Source: Acetohalobium arabaticum DSM 5501 (lineage in GTDB: Bacteria > Bacillota > Halanaerobiia > Halobacteroidales > Acetohalobiaceae). From it: a stretch of DNA of 64,000 nt. Shown in pieces: positions 45,733 through 54,048 of this stretch (positions are counted from its first letter, which is position 1; each line of letters begins with the position of its first letter). The stretch covers positions 532,781 to 596,780 of the forward strand of contig NC_014378.1 of the NCBI RefSeq assembly GCF_000144695.1, written 5' to 3'. The translations under genes were made by a program, and so were the position numbers. Under the pieces are notes generated by a model. That model was not told where the DNA came from, did not search any database, and saw only the letters and a program-made list of their open reading frames with translations.

Positions 45733-45915
45733 TTGAGCAACCAAAATAATTTAATTCATGCCAGAAGCGGTAGATTATTATTAAAAGAATTCCCTAAATT
45801 AAAAGAGCAGTTATATAAAGGACACTTATGGAATAAATCTTATTATCTAGAAACTGTAGGTAATATCTCTAAGGATACGGTTAAACAATATATTGAAAAT
45901 CAAAAATCTAAATAA
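45733..45915 (+). pseudogene. tnpA: TnpA (Y1 transposase) C-terminal remnant
   Basis: The 60-residue frame matches the last part of IS200-type TnpA: LLLKEFPKLKEQLYKGHLWN, then KSYYLETVGNISKDTVKQYI, including the tyrosine region (Tyr37/Tyr38) that holds the nucleophile in the family. The first half with the HUH metal motif is missing; a stop codon (TAA) lies two codons upstream in frame. It nevertheless starts at TTG 45733 with a good RBS and a strong promoter, so a short protein is likely made. Full TnpA is about 130-150 residues. It cannot act as a transposase alone. Confidence 0.8.
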
Positions 45916-45950
45916 TAATATTTATATAATATTGAAAGGAGGTGAGCTAA

Positions 45951-47252
45951 TTGAAGTTAGCTAAATATTTTATTCATAAACCTAATCAAACCCAACAAAT
46001 TATATTAGGTTGTTTAGCTTATGCTAGTGCTAGGTTATATAATATCGGCAATTATCAACGTAAAAATTGGTCTAAAGATAGTGATAAAGAGTATCCTGAT
46101 TGGTATAAACAAAAAAAGCAATTAAAAGAAAATTTTTGGTATAAAAATTTACCTTCTCAAACAGCACAGGAAACACTTAAAATTTTAGCTGATAACTGGG
46201 ATAGTTTTTATCAGAGCATTGAAGATTATCAAAACAACCCGAATAAATACAATGGCAATCCTAATTCACCTAACTATAAACCTAAAGACGGTAAGTTTAA
46301 CTTCCGTTATCTCAATAATGGCTTTAAAATTATTGATGGTAAGTTAAGATTATCTATTCCTAAACAGTTAAAAAAGTATCTAAAAGAGGAATACTCTATT
46401 ACCAACAAATTCTTATGGATAAGAGTGCCTAATGAGCTGTTATCCAGTAATAGAGATGTTCTTAATTCAACTACTAGAATTGAGTTTAAACCTTTAAGCG
46501 ATGATACTTATAAGGTAATCTTAACTTATAAAGTAGATACTCCTACTATTAAAGAAGATAACGGTAATTATTTAAGTATTGATCTAGGCATTAATAATCT
46601 AATGACTTGTTACAGTAATCAAAATCAGGAAAGCTTTATTATTGACGGTGGACAATATTTAGCTATTAATCGTTATTTTGATAAAAAAATCAAACATTAT
46701 CAATCTATTTTGAATGGTCAAGGTAAAAAGACTTCTAAACGTATCCAACAATTATATAAAAAAACGACGCAAGCAGCTTTTTCATTTAATCCATAGTGCT
46801 ACTAAAAAGTAGTTAATTACTGTATTGAAAATAATATATCTAGAGTAATTATTGGTGATATTAAAAATATTCGTGATGATGCTAACTTAGGCAAACAGAA
46901 CAACCAAAAACTCCATAAACTACCTTTTGATATTATTTATCATCAATTGGAGTATAAACTTAACTTACAGGGGATTACTTTAATTAAGAAAAGTGAGAAA
47001 TATACTAGCCAATGCAGCCCTTACAGTAAAAAAGTAACTAAAAAATATGCCGATAAGTCTAATCGTATTAAACGCGGATTATATGTAGACAAAAATAATA
47101 ATCAAGCCTTTAATGCCGATAGTGTAGGTTCATTTAATATCTTACGCAAATACTTACAGCAGCGACGTAAAGGAAAAGATATTACTTTGCAGGTTAAAGG
47201 TTTATCAAATCCAGTTAAATATAGCTGGAATGATCATCAATTTGCAGCTTAA
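45951..47252 (+). pseudogene. tnpB: TnpB RNA-guided nuclease, two frameshifts
   Basis: The first frame (45951-46796, 281 residues) covers the N-terminal domain and RuvC-I (LSIDLGINNLMTCYS). A run of seven A at about 46767-46773 puts the frame out by one; the reading QLFHLIHSATKK continues in the next frame until five A at 46804-46808, where one A too few shifts it back. The rest (RVIIGDIKNIRDD, zinc-finger remnant QCSPYSKK, FNADSVGSFNI) then reads to 47252. Two single-base corrections would restore about 433 residues. The RuvC-II site reads GD rather than the usual E, and the four-cysteine zinc finger is absent, as in copy 1. Confidence 0.85.
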
Positions 47253-47392
47253 AAGTAACTCCAAGTCCAGTATTAACTGGATAGGAGTATTGGCGTTGGA
47301 CACGCCGATTGGGTAACTTGCTTGATGTTACGGGTAACTCCCATAAAAGCAGGCGACCATGAAGCTCGGTATTTCAATGCCGAGTAGTTCAC
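47253..47392 (+). ncRNA. putative omega-RNA scaffold in right end, copy 2
   Basis: Conserved with 359-502, with hairpins CCAGT-ATTA-ACTGG, GGCGT-TGGAC-ACGCC and CTCGG/CCGAG. The expected guide is the DNA just outside: from 47393, TAAAGATTCATCCATT, inside the fic remnant. Expression is inferred from TnpB biology. Confidence 0.6.
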
Positions 47393-47622
47393 TAAAGATT
47401 CATCCATTCATTGATGGTAATGGTAGAACAGCAAGATTATTATTAAACTTTGAACTTATGAAAAACGGATATCCTCCAGTTATTATCAGAAATGATGATA
47501 GAGCAAGTTATTATGAAACATTAGATAAGGCTCATACTACAGATGATTATGAAGATTTTATTAAGATAATAAGAGAGGCATTAAATAGGAGTTTAGATTT
47601 GTATTTGGAATTAATAGATTAA
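47359..47622 (+). pseudogene. Fic-domain protein, C-terminal fragment joined to the IS right end
   Basis: After 11 residues from the transposon (MKLGISMPSSS) the frame enters a Fic AMP-transferase core: IHPFIDGNGRTARLLLNFEL contains the HPFxxGNGRxxR motif, followed by a helical C-terminus. Only about 76 residues of a protein usually above 200 remain. The N-terminal part should lie left of the element, but nothing Fic-like is visible between 44622 and 45730, so that part was deleted or moved. The catalytic motif is intact but the flap and dimer parts are missing. It is in frame with ATG 47359. Confidence 0.83.
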
Positions 47623-47813
47623 TTCTGACTTCATCTAATATAGGGTTAGCGGTGCGTTTTGGCAGGGGATTATCTTTTTAAAATATTAGAATAAGAGAGT
47701 GAAGGTATTTAAACAACTATCGAGAAGTATTAAATTAGTTAGAAAGGGACGATGACTGAGCATTCTAAAGACTCAGAAGAGGACAAAAAGATTAAAGAGA
47801 GGAGAAATCTACT

Positions 47814-49103
47814 ATGAAAGATGCAGTAGAATATCTTAATAAACTGGATAAATTCGGCGTTAAACCTGGATTAGAGAGAATAGAAGTTCTGTTAGACTAT
47901 CTTGATAACCCTCAAAATGAAATTAATGTTATTCAAGTCGGCGGTTCCAATGGAAAAGGATCAACTTCAGTAATGATCAGTTCTATTCTAGCGGCTGCTG
48001 GATATAAAGTAGGAACCTATAATTCACCGGAAATAGTCTCCTTCTATGAACGAATGCGGATTAATGGTGAGTATATGGAGCCTGAAGCTTTAGAGAGATT
48101 AACTAAAGAGGTAAAGCCCTACATAAAGAAGATTGAAGAGCAGGGCTTAGGCCATCCTACTTTCTTTGAGGTAGTTACAGCTATAGCCTTTAAATACTTT
48201 GCCCAAGAGGAAGTAGATGTTGCAGTAATGGAGGTTGGATTAGGCGGTCGGTTAGATGCGACCAATCTGGCAGATAATATAGCAGCTGCTGTTACCAATA
48301 TCAGCCGGGAGCATACAGAGTATCTAGGTGATACCATAGCTGAAATAGCAGCCGAAAAAGGCGGAATTGTAAATCAGGGTGGAAAGCTAGTAACCGGTGT
48401 CAAGAATGAAGCTGCTCTGGATAAGTTAAGAGAGATCTCTACTAAAAAAGAGGTCGAGATGATAGATGTTAATCAAGAGATAGAAGTTGAAAGATTGGAT
48501 AAAGATTTAAGAGGTCAAAGCTTTAAAGCTAAGGGTAAGCAGGATTATGGTAAGCTCCAGCTTGACTTATTAGGCAGATACCAGCAGCAGAATTTAAAAG
48601 TAGCTTTAGGCGTTATAGAAGCTCTACCCACTTCTTTTGAAGTTACTACAGAGGATATTCAGCAGGGACTGAAGGATCTAACATGGCCTGGTAGATTAGA
48701 GCTTTTAGGCGAGAATCCGTTAGTTATTCTTGATGGTGCCCACAACCCTGCCGGTGCCAAAGAGCTTGGCCGGGTGATTAAAGAGGATCTGGATTATGAA
48801 GAATTAATTTTAGTCTTAGGGATTCTGGCTGATAAAGATATCGAGCAGATGCTGGATATTCTCACTCCACTGGCTGATAAGATAATCCTTACTAAAAATA
48901 CAAATAAACGGGCCTCCGATCCTTATGAAGTAGCCAAAGTATTGGAGGATAGAGGTAAAGATGTAGAAGTTGTTCCTAAAGTAGCCCAAGCAGCCCAGCA
49001 AGCTATAGAGATAGCAGCTCCAGCTGATTTAATCAGTATTAGCGGTTCACTCTATACTATTGCGGAAGCTAGAAAGTTTTTAGTAAAAAATATAATAAAC
49101 TAA
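47814..49103 (+). CDS. folC: folylpolyglutamate synthase/dihydrofolate synthase
   Basis: FolC adds glutamate to dihydropteroate and folates. The ATP loop VGGSNGKGSTSVMIS is near residues 42-56, with the family features VAVMEVGLGGRLDATN, NISREHTEYLGDTIAEIAAEKGGI, DGAHNPAGAKEL and LVLGILADKDIEQML. Length 429 is normal. The start follows GAGAGGAG. In related genomes folC directly follows valS; here 21 kb intervene. A 21-codon frame (47752-47817) overlaps its ATG. Confidence 0.95.
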   Translation: MKDAVEYLNKLDKFGVKPGLERIEVLLDYLDNPQNEINVIQVGGSNGKGSTSVMISSILAAAGYKVGTYNSPEIVSFYERMRINGEYMEPEALERLTKEVKPYIKKIEEQGLGHPTFFEVVTAIAFKYFAQEEVDVAVMEVGLGGRLDATNLADNIAAAVTNISREHTEYLGDTIAEIAAEKGGIVNQGGKLVTGVKNEAALDKLREISTKKEVEMIDVNQEIEVERLDKDLRGQSFKAKGKQDYGKLQLDLLGRYQQQNLKVALGVIEALPTSFEVTTEDIQQGLKDLTWPGRLELLGENPLVILDGAHNPAGAKELGRVIKEDLDYEELILVLGILADKDIEQMLDILTPLADKIILTKNTNKRASDPYEVAKVLEDRGKDVEVVPKVAQAAQQAIEIAAPADLISISGSLYTIAEARKFLVKNIIN

Positions 49104-49189
49104 ACTGTAGCCGCATAGTATTCTAGTAACAAATTGGCTGGAAATTTGTTGAGTTAATGACTAAAATTTTAGTAAAGGAAGTGGTGATT

Positions 49190-49714
49190 ATGAAGTTTGA
49201 TCGACCGAAATTGAAGTCAGGTTTTTCCCTGGCGGCAATGGTTATCACTATGTCTCTGTTGGCTGCTGTAGTTGGTTACTTTTTAGGTAACTGGATGATT
49301 CAGTATGTAACTGCTCCAGAGGATGGTATCGAGAATGTTTCAAGCGAAAAAGTGGTTTCTGAAGAAAAGCTTGATACTTCAGAATTAGAATCAAACTCTA
49401 GTAGTGCTCTTTCTGATGAGGCTATCCAAGACCAATCTAATCAGAACTCAACAGCAGATTCAACAATGCAGAGCCAGCCTGAAGTTAAACAAGACAGCAC
49501 TAATAATCTATTTGTAGTTCAGGTTGGAGCCTTTGATAATCATGATAATGCCAAAGGCTTAGTAGAAAAACTTAAGACTAAAGGTTATTCAGCTTATATT
49601 ACTTCCCAAAATCCTTATAAAGTGCAGGTAGGAGCATTTAAGAAAGAAAAGAAAGCCAGGGATTTAGGTGAAAAATTAAAACAGGATGGCTTTCCAGTCT
49701 TTATCAGTCATTAA
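49190..49714 (+). CDS. SPOR-domain membrane protein
   Basis: A single transmembrane segment near residues 12-33 (SLAAMVITMSLLAAVVGYFLG) is followed by a Ser/Gln/Asn-rich low-complexity linker and a C-terminal SPOR domain (about 105-174, LFVVQVGAFDNHDNAKGLVE and YKVQVGAFKKEKKARDLGEK). SPOR domains bind denuded peptidoglycan at division sites or spore septa. I chose ATG 49190 after AAAGGAAG; the frame from 49157 adds only MTKILVKEVVI. Topology suggests a cytoplasmic N-terminus and an outside SPOR domain. A terminator follows. Confidence 0.85.
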   Translation: MKFDRPKLKSGFSLAAMVITMSLLAAVVGYFLGNWMIQYVTAPEDGIENVSSEKVVSEEKLDTSELESNSSSALSDEAIQDQSNQNSTADSTMQSQPEVKQDSTNNLFVVQVGAFDNHDNAKGLVEKLKTKGYSAYITSQNPYKVQVGAFKKEKKARDLGEKLKQDGFPVFISH

Positions 49715-49723
49715 TATATTTCT

Positions 49724-49754
49724 ATCCCATCTACAGGTGGGGCTTATTTTTTTG
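49724..49754 (+). terminator. intrinsic terminator after the SPOR gene
   Basis: CCCATC (49726-49731) pairs with GGTGGG (49736-49741), loop TACA, followed by a run of seven T. Confidence 0.8.
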
Positions 49755-49846
49755 TTGGCCGAAAAAAAAGGAATTAGAAAGTTATTATTGTATATAATAA
49801 TATAATGAAACTTTTCACAATGTCTGTAGTCTGAGGGAGGCAGAAG

Positions 49847-50206
49847 ATGAAATTAAAAGATATTAAAGAGGCTATAGATGCTGAAATTGTATATGGTGAT
49901 ACCAAGCTGGATTTAGATATTGTAACTGCTTGCGGTGCAGATTTGATGAGCGATGTATTAACCTTTACTGAAGAAAATACTTTACTATTAACCGGTTTAA
50001 CTAAACCCCAGGTAATTAGAACTGCTGATATGCTGAATTTAGCAGCTATTGTCTTTGTTAGAGGTAAAAATCCCAATAAGGAGACAATAAAGTTAGCCCA
50101 GAAGAATAACATTGCCTTACTTTCTACTGATTATTCTTTATATAAAGCCTGCGGTTTATTATATAGAGCAGGATTAGCTGAAGAAGAAATTAAGGAGGAA
50201 GTTTAA
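49847..50206 (+). CDS. DRTGG-domain protein
   Basis: The 119-residue protein is a single DRTGG-like domain: MKLKDIKEAIDAEIVYGDT, ACGADLMSDVLTF, LLLTGLTKPQVIRTADMLNLAAIVFVRG and LLSTDYSLYKACGLLYRAGL. DRTGG domains are small regulatory modules found with CBS domains and phosphotransacetylase. It is one base away from a CBS/HATPase gene and near a 2Fe-2S protein gene, a trio that in many anaerobes accompanies Fe-only hydrogenase genes. No hydrogenase is seen here; Rnf follows instead. Exact function unknown. Confidence 0.8.
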   Translation: MKLKDIKEAIDAEIVYGDTKLDLDIVTACGADLMSDVLTFTEENTLLLTGLTKPQVIRTADMLNLAAIVFVRGKNPNKETIKLAQKNNIALLSTDYSLYKACGLLYRAGLAEEEIKEEV

Positions 50207-50207
50207 G

Positions 50208-51110
50208 TTGGAGAAGGCTGGTTTGAGTCCGGAGTTTATTGAAGAACTAGCTGTAGATCTTACAGTTAAGGATATTATGGTTGATGATGTAATTACTTTA
50301 AATCCTGGTCATAAAATAAAGAATGCTAAAGAGATTATGCGGTTAAGAAAGATTTCAGGGATTCCTATTATTAATGATGATCAAGAATTAGTAGGAATTA
50401 TCAGTATCGATGATATTGTTACAGCTCTAGAGGAAGATAAATTAGACGAAAAGCTTATTGATTTAATGAGTACAGATTTAATAACTATTACTCCTAATGT
50501 AACGATTACAGAGGCACTGCGAAAATTTAAAAAGCATCAATACGGTCGCCTACCGGTGATAGACAGCAGTAATAGACTACAGGGCATTATTACTCCAGGC
50601 GATATTACCAGCAAATTGTTAAAAGAAGTAAAGAAGAGAGAATTAGTTGAACAAGGCGAAAATGACGACGGTATCGGAGAAAAAATACAGGTGGAAATGG
50701 AGATTGAAGGTGGTGATTTCCAAAATTCAGGTGAAGCGTCTACCAGAATCAAAAGTTTACTAGAACAGATGAATTTATCTCCTATTGTCATCAGAAAAGC
50801 AGCAGTTATAACCTATGAAGCAGAGATGAATGTAGTTATTCATGCTGAACGGGGCCAGGTAATGGCTGAAGTTACTCCTGAAGAGATTGATGTAGTAGTA
50901 GAAGATGAAGGTGCAGGTATTGAGGATATTGATTTAGCTATGCAGCCAGGATATTCTACTGCTTCTGATCATATACGTGAATTAGGCTTTGGAGCTGGAA
51001 TGGGGCTTGCTAATATTCAGCGCTGGTCTGATGAGTTAAATATAGAATCCGAAGTAGGAGTAGGAACTAAGCTTGAAGCTACTATACAGCTGCATAAAGA
51101 AAATATTTAA
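50208..51110 (+). CDS. CBS-pair protein fused to an anti-sigma/serine-kinase-like HATPase domain
   Basis: Residues about 20-135 hold two CBS repeats (VKDIMVDDVITLNPGHKIKN and DLMSTDLITITPNVTITEAL), which usually sense adenosyl nucleotides. Residues about 165-300 form a GHKL ATPase of the SpoIIAB/RsbW type, with N-box-like EAEMNVVIHAERG, G1-box EDEGAGIEDI and GFGAGMGLANIQRWSD. A linker with polar repeats joins them. Such proteins may phosphorylate partners in response to energy charge. The start is TTG 50208 after AAGGAGGAAG, one base after the DRTGG gene. Confidence 0.82.
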   Translation: MEKAGLSPEFIEELAVDLTVKDIMVDDVITLNPGHKIKNAKEIMRLRKISGIPIINDDQELVGIISIDDIVTALEEDKLDEKLIDLMSTDLITITPNVTITEALRKFKKHQYGRLPVIDSSNRLQGIITPGDITSKLLKEVKKRELVEQGENDDGIGEKIQVEMEIEGGDFQNSGEASTRIKSLLEQMNLSPIVIRKAAVITYEAEMNVVIHAERGQVMAEVTPEEIDVVVEDEGAGIEDIDLAMQPGYSTASDHIRELGFGAGMGLANIQRWSDELNIESEVGVGTKLEATIQLHKENI

Positions 51111-51157
51111 AACACATCATAATAGTAACTTATCTATCATTAGGAGGTAATGGATTT

Positions 51158-51514
51158 ATGAAATCGCTAGAAGAGCTAGATAAAATAAGACAGCAAGCCA
51201 AAGAGGAGATGAAGTTAAGGGATAATGACGAAGAAATAAGAATTAATATTCCTATGAGCACCTGTGGAATTTCCGCTGGAGCTAGAGAAGTATTAAATGT
51301 AATTTCAGAAGAATTAGATAGACAAGAAATAGATAATGTTACTTTAAACCAAAGAGGCTGTATAGGTTTATGCCATTATGAACCAATAGTAGAGGTTAAA
51401 GAGTCTGACCAAGAAGTAGTTACTTATGGAAATATTACTCCCGAAGGTGCTCGAAGAATTATAGAGGAACATATTGTTAATGGACAGATTATAGAGGAAT
51501 TAGTAATTAAATAA
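51158..51514 (+). CDS. 2Fe-2S thioredoxin-fold ferredoxin-like protein
   Basis: This 118-residue protein resembles the NuoE/HndA-type 2Fe-2S thioredoxin-like family: MSTCGISAGAREVLNVISEEL gives one cysteine, QRGCIGLCHYEPIVEV two more. Only three cysteines are present, fewer than the four of canonical NuoE; relatives with CGIxAGA look the same to me. It may donate or accept electrons for a redox enzyme. It shares a likely operon with the DRTGG and CBS/HATPase genes. AGGAGGT precedes the ATG. Confidence 0.78.
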   Translation: MKSLEELDKIRQQAKEEMKLRDNDEEIRINIPMSTCGISAGAREVLNVISEELDRQEIDNVTLNQRGCIGLCHYEPIVEVKESDQEVVTYGNITPEGARRIIEEHIVNGQIIEELVIK

Positions 51515-51635
51515 TCAAGATAGTAGTTAGAAATTTATTCAAAAAAGCCAACAAACATCCATCTAAATCTGTGATTTAGATGGTGGTTAATTGATTATAT
51601 AACTAACAAAAGTAGTAATCTACTAGTCTATGTAT

Positions 51636-51664
51636 TTGCAATTGATTAAAATTTATAGTATTAT
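51636..51664 (+). promoter_or_regulatory. putative sigma-A promoter of the rnf operon
   Basis: TTGCAA (51636-51641) and TATTAT (51659-51664) with 17-base spacing, about 118 bases upstream of rnfC. A strong SD (AGGAGGTG, 51669-51676) without a nearby start codon follows. Confidence 0.55.
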
Positions 51665-51781
51665 GTCAGGAGGTGTTTATTAAAATCATATTATAATGTA
51701 TAATCATATTAGAAACTTTTTAAAGGGATTCATTAAACTTTGTAGAAGAGATATAATTTTAAAGAAAAAGAGGTGAAAAAA

Positions 51782-53110
51782 ATGGAAGCAAAAACTTTTA
51801 GACAAGGAATTCATCCCAGTTACAACAAGGATGCAACTGCTTCTAAGAGTCTCAAGAATGCAGAACTGCCTGAGGAAGTAGTCATTCCTCTTGCACAGCA
51901 TATTGGAGCTCCTTGTGAACCAGTGGTCAATGTGGGAGACAAAGTAAAAGTAGGCCAGAAAATCGGGGATAGTGACAGTTTTGTTTCTGCTCCTGTCCAT
52001 GCCAGTATTTCTGGCGAGGTGACAGATATAAGTAAAGTTGCTACTGGTGATGGAGAGAAGACTTTAGCTGTAACTATTGCTTCTGATGGACAGGATACTC
52101 TTCACGAGAGTGTTAAACCTAAAGGTGATCTTGATACTTTATCTCCACAGGAATTAAGAGATATTGTACAAGAAGCTGGAATTGTAGGTTTAGGTGGAGC
52201 AACTTTTCCATCACATGTCAAGGTTAGCATTCCAGAAGATAAGAATGTGGATACAGTAATTCTAAATGGGGCTGAATGTGAGCCTTATTTGACTGTTGAC
52301 CACAGAACAATGGTGGAGATGTCTAAAGAAGTTGTCTATGGCTTGAAGGCAATTATGAAGATGTCAGATGCTAAGCAGGGCTATATTGGAATTGAGGTAA
52401 ATAAGCCTGATGCCATAGAAGAAATGAAAAAGACAGTTGAAGATGAGGAAAATATTGAAGTAATTTCCCTGGAGGTTAAGTATCCACAGGGGGCAGAACG
52501 ACAGTTGATTGATGCCTGTATAGGTCGTGAGGTACCATCCGGAGGACTGCCGTTGGATGCAGGAGTGGTAGTTAACAATGTAGGAACAGCCGTAGCAATG
52601 ACTGATGCTATTAAGAATGGTATGCCTTTAGTTCAAAGAACCGTAACAGTTACCGGTTCCGGAATCCAGAATCCACAAAATTTGGTCTTTAGATTAGGAA
52701 CTAAAGTTGAGGATTTGATCGAACAATGTGGAGGGTTTAAAGGTGAAGTCGGAAAAGTAATTATGGGTGGACCGATGATGGGTGCAGCCCAGCATTCTAC
52801 AGATATTCCTGCTACCAAAGGAACATCTGGTATTTTAATCTTTCAGGAAGATGAAGTTGAGGAGTATGAATCTTCTAACTGTATTCGCTGTGCTAGATGT
52901 GTAGATGTCTGTCCAGCCTTTTTAATGCCTGTTACTTTATCTAAAGTAGCCCAGGTTGATATGGTAGAAAAGCTGGATGACTATAACGTTATGGACTGTA
53001 TTGAATGCGGCAGCTGTTCTTATGTCTGTCCAGCAAATATACCTTTATTACACTGGATTAGATTAGGTAAGGATAAGTTAGCTGCTGAACAGAGAAAAAA
53101 TGAGGAATAG
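51782..53110 (+). CDS. rnfC: Rnf electron transport complex subunit C
   Basis: RnfC is the soluble NADH/FMN-interacting subunit of the ferredoxin:NAD+ oxidoreductase that pumps Na+ or H+. GGATFPSHVK, ILNGAECEPYLTVDHRTM, two 4Fe-4S motifs (CIRCARCVDVCP and CIECGSCSYVCP) and a barrel-sandwich N-terminus (VSAPVHASISGEV) are present. Length 442 is standard. ATG 51782 is preferred over GTG 51773, as AAGAGGTG lies just upstream. It opens the operon rnfC-D-G-E-A-B. Confidence 0.95.
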   Translation: MEAKTFRQGIHPSYNKDATASKSLKNAELPEEVVIPLAQHIGAPCEPVVNVGDKVKVGQKIGDSDSFVSAPVHASISGEVTDISKVATGDGEKTLAVTIASDGQDTLHESVKPKGDLDTLSPQELRDIVQEAGIVGLGGATFPSHVKVSIPEDKNVDTVILNGAECEPYLTVDHRTMVEMSKEVVYGLKAIMKMSDAKQGYIGIEVNKPDAIEEMKKTVEDEENIEVISLEVKYPQGAERQLIDACIGREVPSGGLPLDAGVVVNNVGTAVAMTDAIKNGMPLVQRTVTVTGSGIQNPQNLVFRLGTKVEDLIEQCGGFKGEVGKVIMGGPMMGAAQHSTDIPATKGTSGILIFQEDEVEEYESSNCIRCARCVDVCPAFLMPVTLSKVAQVDMVEKLDDYNVMDCIECGSCSYVCPANIPLLHWIRLGKDKLAAEQRKNEE

Positions 53111-53121
53111 GAGGGTTACGG

Positions 53122-54048
53122 ATGAGTAATAAGAGAGATCTGGTAGTAACATCTTCTCCACATGTTAGTGATGATGATTCGGTATCTAAAATTATGTATA
53201 ATGTAGTTTTAGCTTTGATGCCGGCAACTATTTTGGCTGTAAGAACCTTTGGATTACATGCTTTATGGGTTATTCTAACCTGTTGTGTAACTGCTTTGGC
53301 CGGTGAAGCTGCAGTTCAGAGAATGCGAGGGGTTCAGGTAACGATTCAAGATGGCAGTGCTTTAGTAACCGGTTTATTATTAGCACTAAGTCTACCGCCG
53401 GGACTACCTTTGTGGATGGCAGTAGTTGGTACCTTGGTAGCGATTATATTAGGTAAACAGATTTTTGGCGGTTTAGGTTATAATTACTTTAACCCTGCTC
53501 TACTTGGTCGAGCATTCTTATTGGCTTCCTTTCCAGTAATGATGACTAACTGGCAGAAGCCCTTTGTTGATGCTCAGGCTCAGGCGACACCTTTGAACTT
53601 AATGAAGATGCAGGGAGAGGCTACTCCTTATTATGATCTTTTCATGGGAACAATCAGCGGTTCCTTAGGTGAGGTTTCGGCTTTAGCAGTCTTGCTGGGA
53701 GGTCTTTATTTATTATATAAAGGCTATATTGACTGGCGTATTCCGCTCAGTTATCTAGGTACTATTGCTGTCTTTATGACTATTTTAGGTGAGGATCCTG
53801 TCTTTCATCTGTTAGCAGGTAGTGTATTGATAGGTGCCTTCTTCTATGCAACTGATATGGTTACAACGCCGATTACTAAGAAAGGACGCTGGATTTTTGG
53901 AGTTGGCGCCGGAATTCTGTTAGTCTTAATTAGAATCTTTGGCGGTTATCCAGAAGGAGTTTTATATTCAATTCTATTGATGAATATGTGTGTACCAATT
54001 ATCGATAGATATACTGTCCCATCGGTCTTTGGGGAGGTGACTGAGTAA
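53122..54048 (+). CDS. rnfD: Rnf complex subunit D
   Basis: RnfD is a multi-pass membrane subunit with covalently bound FMN. The 308-residue protein has about eight hydrophobic segments; LGYNYFNPALLGRAFLLASFP and DMVTTPITKKGRWIFGVGAG are family features, the latter matching the (T/S)xP region conserved in NqrB/RnfD. The RBS GGAGGG precedes the ATG. Its stop overlaps the start of rnfG. Confidence 0.93.
   Translation: MSNKRDLVVTSSPHVSDDDSVSKIMYNVVLALMPATILAVRTFGLHALWVILTCCVTALAGEAAVQRMRGVQVTIQDGSALVTGLLLALSLPPGLPLWMAVVGTLVAIILGKQIFGGLGYNYFNPALLGRAFLLASFPVMMTNWQKPFVDAQAQATPLNLMKMQGEATPYYDLFMGTISGSLGEVSALAVLLGGLYLLYKGYIDWRIPLSYLGTIAVFMTILGEDPVFHLLAGSVLIGAFFYATDMVTTPITKKGRWIFGVGAGILLVLIRIFGGYPEGVLYSILLMNMCVPIIDRYTVPSVFGEVTE

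Larger units (their letters stand above)
45640..47392 (+). mobile_element. IS200/IS605-family element, copy 2 (decayed)
   Basis: The element carries a TnpA remnant (45733-45915), a frameshifted tnpB (45951-47252) and the right end with omega-RNA region (47253-47392). The right boundary at 47392 is fixed by comparison with copy 1, which is near-identical up to its base 502. The left boundary is uncertain; it should lie upstream of the promoter at 45683, perhaps near the hairpins at 45570-45640. The right end abuts the 3' part of a fic gene. Confidence 0.85.

Noticed and set aside
51543-51590. Strong terminator after the 2Fe-2S gene
   Set aside because: A stem CCATCTAAATC/GATTTAGATGG exists, but no T run follows it, so I do not list it as a terminator.
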